Under the pieces are notes generated by a model. The model was not told where the DNA came from. It worked only from the letters and a program-made list of their open reading frames with translations, and ran no database searches. From Aquatica leii (Eukaryota; Arthropoda; Insecta; Coleoptera; Lampyridae), in the NCBI GenBank assembly GCA_035610365.1, contig CM069439.1, positions 21,155,533 through 21,219,532 on the forward strand: a stretch of DNA of 64,000 nucleotides. Reading direction: 5' to 3'. Both the position numbers and the translations under genes were made by a program. Below, piece by piece: positions 11,216 through 22,142 of the stretch; position 1 is the first letter of the stretch, and every line of letters starts with the position of its first letter.

Positions 11216-12185
11216 AAAAAGTGCGCGTGACAGCGCGGTTTCTTAGGTTTACGGCGAATAACTAGTGTCTACGTAACTCTTTGGCCGTGCAACAAGATAT
11301 TATTGCTGTATAGGACTAACCTGAGCTTGGTTTCCCACCTGTAACCACGTGGAGGTAAGGTTCTAAAGCTTTCCGTGCATAACAATTTACACTATAGAAA
11401 ATCAAAGTATATAATAATTAAAAAATTAATAAAATTGCATGGTTTTAATACCAGGAATCGCAGTTGCTCACAATTCAGAAACTTGAAAAAAACGTGTGCT
11501 GGCCACACTCTTCTTGTGTTGGTTCTATCTGGTTACAAAACCTCACATGTCTTATTGATAATACTAAAAGCAGTAATCACCATTTGCAATGACATCATTG
11601 TTTACAAGGTAAACCATACCTAACTCTTGTGCTGCCTTTTTGTTCTCCTTAATTAAATGTTTTTGTTGTTAAATCACGATATAGCAGATTCTGCGGATTT
11701 GGTTGATACAATATGTTACCTTTGGATGCACTGGTTGTTTTGAGTTCATACAACTAAATTTTTAGTTTTTGCGTTTTCTTATCCAACTTAATAACGCTAT
11801 TCGAATCAAAATGTTGTGTAATGTCTCCTTTGGATATATCTGAAGTTAAAAATCATATCCTGTTGCACGATCATCTCTTTCGGTCCGAGACTTCCGCCAC
11901 TTTTACGCTCATTATTTCTACCGCGGCGACCATAACAGCCAGAGTTGCGGGCACCATCCCTACCAACTTTTCCGCTACTGTTTCCATAGTTACCACTTCT
12001 ATAAGTGTCGTTACTTTCGTATCTATTTCCACTGCCTAATACTACTTGTCCCGTAACTTCCACTACCGCGTCTTCCATCTTGCATCGAGCCGTAATCTCC
12101 ACTGCCACTGTCAAAATGTTTGTAAATGTTTGCGCTTAGTTTTACTACAACGTATTAATTGCGTGGTGTTATAAAAAAATAGTGT
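11216..12185. other. Stretch with no confident gene
   Basis: A less AT-rich block near 11220-11360 is followed by AT-rich DNA. The minus-strand frame 12114-11806 encodes a glycine/serine/arginine-rich 102-residue sequence with no known domain, ending beside the LTR-like block at 12186. It could be a degenerate gag or leader ORF of that element, but I cannot support this. Confidence 0.35.
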
Positions 12186-12545
12186 AACGATTATTATTAC
12201 TAATTAATTTATTTATACTAAAACAATGTATACGTTTATAACTAACCGAACTGATTAAATCTAAGGATATTTAATAAAAACACATACACTAATTTATATA
12301 TAGAACTATCACACAAAGATAAAGTCCGGGAATAACTTCTAATTATCTAAACACTTACACTTTTTTTTTACTTTAACGTCACGTATAAAGTTATACTCCG
12401 TATATTTATCTCTATACTTGAATAATCTTCTTAACACTGCCGTCTTTGGATTGCTAGAATAACTAACCTGATTTGTTTGTGCCGCATTTATATATTTTGT
12501 CCAAACGTTCAAGAACTTTCTATCTCTCTCGGTGAACCTTTTAAT
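12186..12545 (-). repeat. Diverged LTR related to Gypsy-2
   Basis: The block aligns loosely with the Gypsy-2 LTR at 37581-37960. Shared pieces include ACCGAACT..T.AAATCTAA, ATTTAATAAAAACAC.TACAC and AATCTTCT.AACACTGC, in the same order and orientation. The element body is not visible on either side in recognisable form, so this is a solo or relic LTR of a related family. Ends are approximate. Confidence 0.5.
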
Positions 12546-13735
12546 ATTTTAGATGGTGAAGTAGTATATGACCAAGAGTTGTAGAGATTGGAGCTGAAAA
12601 AACATTGCCACGTGGTATAATTATTACAGTGTATTTTTTACATAATTAATATCAGATATATTCTATATATTATAAAGTTAATGTGTGCATCTTAGTTATG
12701 TAAAATGTAAATTCGCAGAAGAATTTAAAAACCCATTTTTTTGTCAAAACTTGTCGGCAATATCTTATCCTAGAACCACAAGAGTGCAGTAGATATTCTA
12801 TTTATTATTTATTTTTAGAATTTATTCTTCCGTTTTAGATGTTGAACTAAATTTACATTATAACTATTTAATATGCAAAAATTGTAAAATAAATATATAC
12901 ACGTCAGAAAAAAAATCGTTAGGTTACTAAATTATCATATATTTCAGAATCGAATAGAATTCATGCTTGTGTAAATTTTTTACACACAATAACAATATAA
13001 CAATTTATTCCAAAATCAACATTTTTTACATTTCATAAAGTTTAAAAACTTACAATTTTTTTTAAACTAGTAGTAATTTGTCTAGATTGAATAGAAAATG
13101 TATCTAAATTATTTGCTATTGTATTAACACAATGAGAATTTGTGTAGTACAACCATGTCTCTGGAATTTACATTTTGTATTTTGCATCGACTGCGACGTA
13201 GTATATTGTACCTTTGTCCCCATTATACTATATATACATATAAATTAAACATCAATAATGTTGTTTTTGCTAAAAAAATTTAAAGGTTAGTTTATTTGTG
13301 AAATAGTATTTAAAAGAAACCTAACAATTTTTATCGATTTTGAAGCATATATTTCACAATGCTTGTCAGAGGCGGTTCTGCAAGCGTTTAAATAACGCTA
13401 ATTGACACAGACGTATTTCAGAGACAAAGTTTTATTAGTTATTTTAATACAAGATATCAAGAATAATCATTACCAAAAAGCGCTAAATATTTTTGACACG
13501 AACGCGTTTTATAAAGTACTATGTATAAGATACATAGATATGTGTGTATTAGTATATAGTTTAACATATACGTTTCCTAAAAACAGTTATTATTATTTTA
13601 ATTGTTTTTCATTTAAATACTTTTTTTGTGCAATTTAATTGTAATTGTAAGATAGTATTGCTAATATTGTTTGTTGGATTCAGTCCTTCCATTTTCTTTA
13701 ATGTAATCGTTATTTAGACTTAAGTGTGTTTTAGT
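12546..13735. other. AT-rich stretch without recognised features
   Basis: About 1.2 kb of AT-rich DNA. The frame 13402-13638 (plus) is dominated by Phe/Tyr/Ile codons from AT richness and has no family signature. Confidence 0.55.
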
Positions 13736-13860
13736 CAGTGGTTCCTAAAGTGGTCCTTACGGATCTCCAGGGGTCCCCTGAATCATTCAAGAGATCCGTA
13801 GAAAATTAAAATTGATTTGGGGGTTCTTGAACAAAGACAACGAGACCGCGCAAGGTTTAA
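13736..13860. repeat. hAT-like terminal sequence
   Basis: The block begins CAGTGGTTCCTAAAGTGG and continues with CTTACGGATCTCC and GGGGTCCCCTGAA, the style of hAT terminal repeats. No transposase was found next to it. Confidence 0.45.
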
Positions 13861-14149
13861 CATAAGATTAAAAAAGTGACACATTTATATTAATATAAAA
13901 GTTAAAATAAATAACAATAAATAAATTATTTGCGATTTTTACGTCTTAAGTGAAATATAAATATAGACAGGTGCATAAAATACAAGTAATAACATGCATC
14001 GCGGTTAGTTAGGCCTACCTATACAGATTTATACAGGAACGTAATAGATCAAATACCTGCACCAACTAGCCTATAATATAAACCATAAAAAAAATAATTC
14101 TGTGTTATGCGTGATGTGATGAGCATACAACAAATTTTTCTAGTATTGA

Positions 14150-14745
14150 ACAAAAATTCACAGATATTGCAAATCTTGCAATTATCAGAAGATGTTGAAA
14201 ACAAACACAATATTACCTACGTAATATAATAAACAAGGTTCATTACAATTTTCAAAAATAAGAATGCATACATAAATAATAAAAAAATTAAAAAAACACA
14301 AATAACTAGTATTCTAGGTACATATTAAACGAGAATATGGTCGTATGATAACTCACCAATTGTTTGTATTTAACATTTATCCATGGAATGCCTAAAAATT
14401 GTTTCTCATATCCTCTTCATCGCTGGAAGATGATGAATCAGCAACACTAATGACTTATACAAAATTTTTTGTCATAACAACATATGAGCAAGAAAGTTCA
14501 TTATCAAGAATTGCTGCGCGCTGATAAAAAATAGTTTCCCGTGGCATATTTAAAGATACGCGATTGCGTTATCTTAAATTCATACACTCAAACAAACATC
14601 ATGGCATGTAAATAGGCCGGCGTCACTACTTTTTTCTACTTTTGTAGTTTAATTTGTTTGCCCTTTATCTCTCCACGAAGAACGGAAATTGTGCTCGGCA
14701 TTGAATTAGTATTAAATCCAAACGGTCCCGGATGTTCTTTCCCAA
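14150..14745. repeat. Dispersed repeat R3, copy 1
   Basis: This block matches 62660-63165 in the same orientation. Shared landmarks are AACACAATATTACCTACGTA, AAGAATGCATACATAAATAA, CAAGAATTGCTGCGCGCTGA and GCATGTAAATAGGCCGGCGT. On the minus strand the shared part reads as a short protein-like segment (FYQRAAILDNE) and in this copy also a Ser/Asp/Glu-rich piece, so R3 may derive from a DNA transposon ORF. The superfamily is not determined. Confidence 0.75.
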
Positions 14746-15062
14746 TTATAATATATAAACAAAAAAGACTACCAAAAAAGAGGTTATTTACAAATATTTA
14801 CTTAAATCAAGAAAGTAACGTTAATAAATATTGTAGTAAAGTGAGTATTACAATGGTAGAGTAACTGGCTAAAGGATTTATAGTTGAAAAAACATTTTAG
14901 GTGTCAACAAACATCACCAACGAATGTAATGCATCGACTAAAACAGGCTTCCAAACAGCAAAATAACTGAAACTTTGTTTGCATATATGAAACTAAAGAT
15001 AAAACAGATCTGTGAAACAGTACATGTAAGCAAGGAGTTAAAAGTTGTACTATGTATGATAA
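14746..15062. other. Interval before Gypsy-2 copy A
   Basis: About 300 bp with no supported gene. The truncation point of Gypsy-2 copy A lies near 15063. Confidence 0.5.
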
Positions 15063-16140
15063 TGTTTGATGGAGACCATCTTGCGCGGATTGTCTTGGAA
15101 GACGTGCTTGGTTTACTTGGACGACGTCATCGTGGTTGGAAGGTCGTTTGAAGAACACTTGAACAACTTGAAAGAAGTGTTCCAGCGATTACGTGGGGGC
15201 TAACCTTAAACTGAGCCCAAAGAAGTGTCACGTATTTAAGAAGGAAGTGCAATACCTTGGCCACGTCGTATCTAGAGATGGAATAAGGGCTGACCCAGAC
15301 AAAATCCAAGCAGTGCAAGCATGGCCAAGAACAATCGACAAACATCAGGTCCGAAGTTTCCTTGGGTTGTGCACTTATTATAGAAGATTTGTCCCCGGAT
15401 TTGCCAATATTGCCAAACCATTGACAAAATTAACCGAAGAAAAAGCAGAATTTAGATGGAATGAAGACTGCGAAAATTCTTTTAATCAACTAAAACAGGC
15501 CCTAGTCACTTCGCCGATTTTGAGTTATCCAAGAGATGATGGAAAGTTTGTTTTGGATACCGACGCAAGCAATCTGGCCATAGGCGCGGTCCTTTCGCAG
15601 ATTCAAAATGGACAAGAAAAGGTTATCGCGTACTTTAGCAAGGTTTTGTCCAGGCCAGAAAGGAATTATTGCGTGACTAGGAGAGAGCTGTTAGCAGTCG
15701 TTAAGTCCATCGAACATTTCTACAAGTATTTGTATGGACGAAAATTTTTACTGAGAACAGACCACGCCGCTTTAAAATGGCTACTGCAGTTCCGTAACCC
15801 AGAAGGACAAGTAGCAAGATGGATCGAGAGACTGCAAGAGTATGACTATGACACAGAACACCGTGCCGGAAGCAGTCATCGGAACGCTGATGCCTTGTCC
15901 AGAAGACCATGTCCGGCGGACTGCAGCCATTGTTCGCGACTGGAAGAAAAAGTCGAATGCCTCCGGAGAACTGCTATGGTTGATGATGAGTGGGAACTTG
16001 AGCAGTTACGTCGCGAACAAGAAGACGATCCTGACATAAGACTACTCCTGGACTGGAAAGAAAGCGGCCGACGACCAACCTGGGAAGAAGTGCTTTGGGC
16101 AGAAATATCAAAGCGTACTGGGCGCAGTGGGACTTCTTGA
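15063..16140 (+). pseudogene. Gypsy-2A reverse transcriptase end and RNase H
   Basis: The fragment starts in the RT palm. The YLDD-box region is readable in another frame at about 15103-15125 (VYLDDVIVVG), and a one-base insertion near 15197 shifts the frame. The open frame 15193-16140 then gives the RT connection ([35 protein letters not shown]). RNase H follows, with catalytic residues in [14 protein letters not shown] and the [11 protein letters not shown] segment, and ends at ADALSRRPC. The sequence resembles the 412/mdg1 lineage of Gypsy elements. A 4-bp deletion near 16092, judged against copy B, ends this frame early. Confidence 0.88.
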
Positions 16141-16560
16141 TAGTAGAAGACGGTCTTTTTAAGCGATCCCTAGAAAGTGCCGAGAGCACGGGAAACAGAC
16201 TACAGCTGGTAGTGTCGAAGAGCAGGGTGACAGAAGTGTTGAAACATCTTCACGATGGGACATCAGGAGAACACTTTGGCATTAAGAAGACGTTGGGTAA
16301 AGTGCGAGAACGATTCTACTGGATGAACTGCAAAGAAGACGTCATGAAATGGTGCCGTAAATGCATAGTCTGCGCATCAGGAAATGGTCCAACAAGAAAG
16401 CGCACAGCACCCATGAAACAATACAACGTAGGAAGCCCTTTGGAAAGAGTAGCGATTGACATCGCAGGGCCGTTCCCAGAATCCGATTCGGGAAATAAAT
16501 ACATCCTGGTGGCGATGGATTATTTCACGAAATGCACGGAGGCTTACGCCACAGGAAGCA
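16092..16560 (+). pseudogene. Gypsy-2A integrase zinc domain and first catalytic Asp
   Basis: The frame up to 16649 holds the integrase N-terminal HHCC zinc domain: histidines in LKHLHDGTSGEH and cysteines in KWCRKCIVC. It also has the first catalytic aspartate in VAIDIAGPFPES. An 8-bp deletion near 16545-16555, compared with copy B, moves the rest of the core into the frame of 16456-18063, and the residues after EAYA are out of frame. Copy B lacks about 250 bp covering the zinc domain, so this copy is the only source for that part of the protein in the window. Confidence 0.85.
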
Positions 16561-18063
16561 GCTACAGTCGCAGACGTATTAGTAAAGGAGTTTTTCTGCC
16601 GGTTTGGAGTTCCATTGGAATTACACTCCGATCAAGGCCGCAATTTTGAGTCTGGGCTGTTTCAAGAAGTTTGCAGACTGTTAGGAATTAAGAAGACTAG
16701 GACAACGCCTCTCCATCCTCAATCTGATGGCATGGTTGAACGGATGAATCGAACAATGGGCAAGTACTTAGCCAAGGTAGTGCCCGAACACCAAAGAGAC
16801 TGGGATCAGTACTTGCACCTTTTCCTTATGGCATACCGATCATCCGTTCACGAAAGCACAGGCCAAACACCATCCTGTGTAATGCTCGGTCGTAAAATAC
16901 GATTGCCATGCGACCTTCAATTTGGGCGAAGACCGGAAGAAAAAGTTGCTGGAGAAGATTACGTCAGCAAGCTGGTCAAGAGGCTAGACAAAGTACATGA
17001 AGAGGTCCGTAAAAACACACAAATTGCCAGCGACAGGATGAAAACAAGATATGACGTCAAGGCGCAAAATGGTGGGTTTCAACCTGGCGATATGGTCTGG
17101 TTGTATAATCCTCAATGGACACGTGGTTTGTCGCCGAAGCTGCAAAGGCAATGGGAGGGCGCTTATGAAGTCGTGCAGCGTATTAACGACGTCATATACC
17201 GCATCCGAAAACCGCCCAGAAGCAAGCCAAAAGTGGTCCACGTCGATCGTCTAGCCCCGTTTGCTGGCGATAACAACAATATGCAAGTCCAAGTCCGAAC
17301 CAGGGTAATAAGTAGCAGAACCAGGAATCCAATCAAAGAAATGGAGTTCGAGAAGTTTATGAACTTATACGGAGGTTCTGGAAAAGCTAGGTTCGGAGTT
17401 ACCACCGAGGAACAACAAGACCTGTTTCAGACACAAAAAGATTACGCCATCGCACATTGCGTGAGCGAGGATCTTGACATGTCCAAAGGGGTTGCAGTCG
17501 TGTTTAAAAAGAAGTTTGGGCAGCTAAATGAATTACGAAGACAGCAACCGGCAGCCGGAAAAGTTTTAGGACTACGTGGTGACGGACGCTACGTTTTCTA
17601 TCTGGTCACCAAGAAATACTCACGTGTCAAACCGTTATACAAAGATCTGTGGCGAACATTATGGAGTCTCAAAAGAGAAATGGAGCTCCATCATGTTAAC
17701 AAATTGGCAGTACTCAAGCTTGGTTGTGTCTTAGATCAACTGAATTGGAGGACAGTTGGAATCATGTTGGAGGTCGTCTTCCGAGGAACAGGCATTCAAG
17801 TGTTGGTCTGTAGTTACCAACCAAGAAGAATATTGGGTCAGGAAAAGTCCATTGACTGTTACTTTTATGGTCAAGGAAGTTGCCGAAATGGAGGAAGCTG
17901 CCGCTATCGCCACGATCCTTTTTACCGGTGTCGCATCCAGTCTCCTGTTCTGGGACAAAACAGTCCTAAGAAGGGGACAGTGAAACGTTCGAGAAATTAT
18001 TTGCAAATGCAAGAACCTTCTAGAAGCTGTTATCCATCTTCTAGAAGATGTACCGAAAAATAG
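16550..18063 (+). CDS. Gypsy-2A integrase core fused to macrodomain and CCCH zinc finger
   Basis: This is an uninterrupted frame (the ORF formally opens at 16456; its first ~30 codons are out of register). Residues about 32-110 are the integrase core with the second Asp (LHSDQGRNFES) and Glu (DGMVERMNR). Residues ~200-275 are the integrase C-terminal region (FQPGDMVWLYNPQ, VVHVDRLAPF). Residues ~314-450 form a macrodomain of the TARG1/OARD1 type: AHCVSED, VAVVFKKKFG, LRGDGRYVFYLVTKK (Lys386) and LKLGCVLDQ (Asp427). These match the ligand Ser and the Lys/Asp pair of TARG1 hydrolases; the second glycine of the usual GCGLD is Val here. Residues 468-486 are a C-x7-C-x5-C-x3-H finger (Cys468, Cys476, Cys482, His486). 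The frame runs through the polypurine tract into the LTR. Roles in ADP-ribose removal and RNA binding are inferred. Confidence 0.85.
17968..17980 (+). promoter_or_regulatory. Gypsy-2A polypurine tract
   Basis: AAGAAGGGGACAG lies immediately before the 3' LTR. The same sequence precedes the matching LTR of copy B on the minus strand (about 38056-38068). Plus-strand cDNA synthesis would be primed here. It lies inside the coding frame. Confidence 0.75.
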
Positions 18064-18268
18064 GGAACGCTCGAGAAGGATTTCCGTATGTGTATATAAA
18101 CCGACGAGACAGAACGTAGGTCAGTTATTGCTGGAATGCGAATACAGCAGTGTTAAGAAGATTATTAAAGTTTTAAAAGTTTTTAAAAGTATTAAATATT
18201 TCCAGAATAAGTAAACAAAATTTTTAGTAGTTTAAATAAATTAGTTTTTAATACATAAATACGCAACA
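17981..18268 (+). repeat. Gypsy-2A 3' LTR, internally deleted
   Basis: It starts TGAAACG and ends CGCAACA as in copy B but is 288 bp instead of about 476 bp. The missing ~190 bp correspond to the middle of the LTR, between the GTTAAGAAGATTAT and AGTTTAAATAAATTAG landmarks. A TATA box (TATATAAA, 18093-18100) is present. Confidence 0.88.
17988..18046 (+). promoter_or_regulatory. Cluster of heat-shock-element-like boxes in the LTR
   Basis: TTCnnGAA palindromes occur at 17988-17995 (TTCGAGAA), 18018-18025 (TTCTAGAA) and 18039-18046 (TTCTAGAA). The middle one extends to GAACCTTCTAGAA at 18013-18025, a perfect three-unit GAA-nn-TTC-nn-GAA array, the form bound by heat shock factor. The TATA box follows about 47 bp after the last box. 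Heat inducibility is inferred. Confidence 0.55.
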
Positions 18269-19163
18269 ATATATTAAATGTTATAATCATTTTATTTGAA
18301 ACTATCCATGAGAGGAGAGTTATGAAAATGTAGTAAAATGCACCCCACGCTTTTTACTCTGAATTGAATTATTCTGTAAATAACTTAAATTTGATTATAA
18401 TTTTCTTTTGAGGTTACAAATTATGATTGATTGTTTGACCTTCTATTACTGTATTATAAACTCTTCGTAATTAAAAATTATTTGCTAGTTTTTAGTTCAG
18501 TTAGTTATAAAAGCGTGTTTTTTTAGTTTTTTTAAAGTATTGTTTATTTTTCATTTTTTAGTACGATTTTTATATTATCTATTTTAATTCATATTCGTTA
18601 TTTCCATTTCAATCGGTAAGACTTTGTGATTATAAATTTTTTGATCCTTCGGAATTTAATTCCTTCTTTATCGACTATAAATTCAAGGCCGTGTTGTTTA
18701 TCAAATTTTGTTCCGTAAAATCAAGAAATTGGAATTTCTGTCCTGATTATTTTGTTGTGAAGAAGCTTTTTTCTGAATCAGAGTTATTAATATATTATGA
18801 ATATTATAAATAATAGTATCTGTTTATTAGACTCGTCAGAAACTACATATGCATAAAGAACAAACAAGACGAGAACGCAGCTATCTTGAAAAACAAGAAA
18901 AAAGGCCAAAACTGCTCGCCTGCGCAGTTCACGCGCTCTGTCTTTGTTACTCTCATGCAGAAGATCCGTAAAGAAATTTATTAATCCTGACGATCCTAAT
19001 CAAGATAATGGAAATTTTTACCGAATTATTGCATTGTCATCGGTTCTTGAGACGTGTGCAAAGTTTCAATTTAATCAGACTTCCAGAAATCGGTGAAAAT
19101 TAAGCTCAAAGATTCCGTTACGTAGATAAATACAAGCTAAGCTTATAAGAGCGTGTTAAAAAC
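18269..19163. other. AT-rich interval
   Basis: No gene or repeat was recognised here. A less AT-rich patch lies at about 18850-18970 but has no open frame of note. Confidence 0.5.
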
Positions 19164-19520
19164 AAAACTAAATGATTACTGGATTTCACCCGAGTTTTAT
19201 GGCGGTTCACAGTTCTACAGCTTCTAAGATTATGACACGATTCGAGCTACGTTGCCACACCCTTTCAGATGTAAAAGTTGCAAAGTGGAGATTTCATCTT
19301 TGGAAATGTGCATCCACAGTTTAAAAATTAATTTTTTTTTAACAGTTTGTTGCGTTCGAGATTCCTTGTCATATCTAAAACAAACTTACAGCACATTGGA
19401 ATTGCAATAAAAAACATTTTGCTACGCGAAATAATCGACATGCCTTTTTATTAAATTCTTTATTATTTACCGATTCTACAATTTTTTTTTCTATTAATAT
19501 TAAACAAATGCGCTACTGAC
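19164..19520. repeat. Dispersed repeat R4, copy 1
   Basis: This block matches 63675-64000 in the same orientation. Landmarks are AACTAAATGATTACTGGATT, CCGAGTTTTATGGCGGTTCA and TTGCAAAGTGGAGATTT. No coding capacity is seen. It lies 300 bp before repeat R5 and may belong to the same larger element. Confidence 0.8.
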
Positions 19521-19819
19521 TGTAAAAAAACATTAAAGAGATGAACTTTACTTTAACATGAATTCTTTCTCTAGTCTTAACAGATTTATAGCGCTAATAA
19601 TCATTACAATTGTTTGACTGTTGATACAATTTCGACATTTAAACTTTACTTAAATTTTATTTTACCTACTTTTGTCCTATGTTGATAAATTTACAGTAAA
19701 ATCGTTTATGATTTAAACTAGTAATTACTGATAGTTTTTATTATAAAACTTTACAGATGAGGTTTATTAAATTATTTCGTTTACGCATTTCAAAATTTGA
19801 ACAGAAATTATCGGTTTAG
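19521..19819. other. Short AT-rich interval between R4 and R5
   Basis: Nothing is recognised in these ~300 bp. Confidence 0.5.
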
Positions 19820-20530
19820 TAGAATATGCGTGTTTCATTCGAGTTGCTTTTGGTGACCATGGCGGCTTTTTTTGCGGTTAAGGGTAGCTTCGTCGATGTC
19901 GTAATATTACACAAGCATCAAAACCACCATAATGTTTGTATTGAAATCATTTGCTTAATAATTTAAAATAACCAATAAACTATTACCCTAAAACGGTGCA
20001 AGATAGAAGAAAATTGCACATAAACATTTTTATAGAGGACAAAATTTACTATAAAAAAGTCGGCGAAAAGGTAGAATTACGTTCAGTAGTTTAGAAGATA
20101 CAAGTGTGCAAAAATTGCATTAAAATTTTGTAACTCTTAAACTATTAGATATAATTATACACTCCTGCAGACTTTTTTGTTGTAAATTTTGTGCTCAATA
20201 AATTGTTTATTTGCAATTTTCATCTATATTTACCGTTTTTGCAGCGTACAAGGCGGAAGCTCGCGCGCATCTAATTCTGCAATTACTATAATCATTTTTC
20301 ATCACTGCTGAGAGAAATTAAGACTTATTATATTTTTAAAACATAAAACGAATCATAAGGAATATCTTGTTTAATAATAATAAACACTGCATCCGAAAAA
20401 TACAAAAAATGAAGTGAAATTGGGCACCACCGCAAGTTCCAGATTTGTTTCATATGAGCGTTTCATCCTTTCGTTACACGAGGCTTCGAATTAAGCTCCC
20501 TATAAGTGTTTTCAACCCTAAAAATGTAAG
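19820..20530. repeat. Dispersed repeat R5, copy 2
   Basis: This is the longer copy of the repeat at 100-580, in the same orientation. It contains the segments missing from copy 1, including the block around 19895-19980. Both copies end near the TATAAGTGTTTT landmark. Confidence 0.8.
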
Positions 20531-20704
20531 TTACTTATGGGGATCAAGTGTTTGGTAGTTGTTCTAATTGGGATATTTAGTTTGAGACATATGACTGTTA
20601 GTAATTAGTGATCTGAGCCACAGTGAGCTCATTCAATTAAGCCGCGACCAAAACCTAAACTATCTTATACTGCTTTAAGATTGTAATAAATTCTATTCTT
20701 TGGC

Positions 20705-22142
20705 GGTCAGAAAAATGGGAGTGCTTTTGTTGTTGATGGATGAGGTATCATTGATTACCTTTTTATTCTACAGCTTTTTTACTAAATTGCTTTTGAGAAT
20801 AAGCAGCAACAATATGAACCATTTCAACATTGAGAACTGTGTTGTAATGTTAAATTTTGAAAACAAAGCAAAACAAAAAATAAATAAATGTTATTACTGT
20901 TAACAAAGAAACAAGTATTTAACTTGATTTTGCCGTTTTATTTCTGAAATGCATTTTTTAGGAAACGTCTATTTTCGTGAAACAAAATGAATAAAATTTG
21001 AATAAAATCTAGCCAGTAGTTTTTTGTTTTTTTCCTGTTGTATCCATAGTAACATAGTAACAATAAATTTGAAGTAATAGAGTATTTAGTAATTCTCAAG
21101 TTTGCAAATTGTTGTTTGTTCACAATTTCATTCGGAACTTGATAACAATGCCGAGAGTACGTCAACATCAACATTTTGTCCAATTAAGTGATTTTGAACG
21201 CGGTCGTATTATTAATATGAGAAAGGCCGGATTTTTGCTAAGAGAAATTGCTTATCGTATAAACCGAAATGTTTCATTGGTATTGAGATTTTCAACAACT
21301 CGATCAATTGCAAATGATTAGATGAGAGGTATAGGACTGGCATCAAATTGTGTTTAGTGACAAGTCCAGATTTTGCTTGTGGGCCCACGATGGTCGTAGG
21401 ATGGTCAGATGGATGCGTAGACAACGTAAAAATCCAACATTTTTTGTGGAACGCAACACAGCCCTCACTCAAGGAGTTATGATATGAGGTGCAATATGTT
21501 ATGGTAGCAGATCACCCTTGGTCTTTGTTGACGGCAACCTAAACGCAACTGGTTAAATTGCTAATGTGCTACAACCAGTTGGGCTTCCATATCTACAAAA
21601 GCTGCAAAGTCCCATTTTCCAGCAGGATAATGCGCGCCCTCATACGGCAAGGGCTACAACGCGGTTTTTGGAAGAAGCTGACATTGCCGTCTTCCTAGGG
21701 CCTGCTCGGCCGCTTAGTTTGTCGCTCGTTGAACATGTATGGGATATGATTGGTAGGCGATTGAGTAATTTACCACACCCTCCAGATAACTTACACGATC
21801 TTCAGCTACGGATTCAAGAAGCTTGGAACGATATACCACAAGCAGCTATAGATCACTTGATGGATGGCATGCCAAGACGTCTAAATGAGTGCATTACAAA
21901 TCGTGGCAGAGCAACTCATTAATGAAAAAGCTTTTTAAGCTTTTGTTCTTTTGTTTTTAAATTTTAATCATCACTTTGTTTTATGAAAATAGACGTTTCC
22001 TGAAAATTTTAATAAAACCGTTAAACAACTTCTAGGAGATGCAATTTTTCTGGAAGTTAGTAAAAACATTTATTTATCTTTAAAATTTAATCGGTCTCAT
22101 TTTATATCAGGTAAACTGTGTCTCATCTTTGTAGACACTTTG
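20705..22142 (+). mobile_element. Tc1-family element, decayed
   Basis: The inner parts of the ends are inverted repeats: GGAAACGTCTATTTTCGTGA at 20961 pairs with the complement of TCATGAAAATAG-type sequence around 21972-22000. Weaker inverted similarity extends outward to about 20705 and 22142. The right end reads TCATCTTTGTAGACACTTTG followed by TA, matching the TGTCTACAAAGATGA style of Tc1 termini. The transposase pseudogene lies between, on the plus strand. The left boundary is approximate. Confidence 0.7.
21148..21922 (+). pseudogene. Tc1-type (DD34E) transposase, internally deleted
   Basis: The N-terminus MPRVRQHQHFVQLSDFERG with LREIAYRINRNVS is the paired-like helix-turn-helix of Tc1 transposases. 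About 100 residues are then missing. Reading resumes near 21335 with the first catalytic aspartate (FSDKSRFCLWAHDGRR), NPTFFVERN, a TGA replacing the expected Trp in the following VMI-W-G motif near 21485, and YGSRSPLVFVDG. The last frame (21566-21922) contains the second aspartate (FQQDNARPHTA) and the glutamate (SLVEHVWDMIGRRL), 34 residues apart in the family. The usual ARSPDLSPIEHVW is altered to ARPLSLSLVEHVW. Confidence 0.88.

Larger units (their letters stand above)
15063..18268 (+). mobile_element. Gypsy-2 copy A, 5'-truncated, with macrodomain and CCCH finger
   Basis: This plus-strand copy matches the complete copy B (37581-43966, minus) from the RT palm (GTTTGATGGAGACCAT at about 15063) to the end of the 3' LTR. 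Gag, protease and the front of RT are missing. Present in order are the end of RT, RNase H, integrase with its zinc domain, macrodomain, CCCH zinc finger, polypurine tract (about 17968-17980) and a shortened 288-bp LTR. The base run after the LTR is ATAT, the same 4-bp target that flanks copy B. Two small deletions break the frame inside integrase. Confidence 0.9.

Noticed and set aside
11806-12114. Glycine/serine/arginine-rich 102-residue frame that looks like an RNA-binding or gag tail
   Set aside because: No zinc knuckle or RGG pattern, the opposite strand is equally open, and there is no supporting context except a weak LTR-like neighbour.
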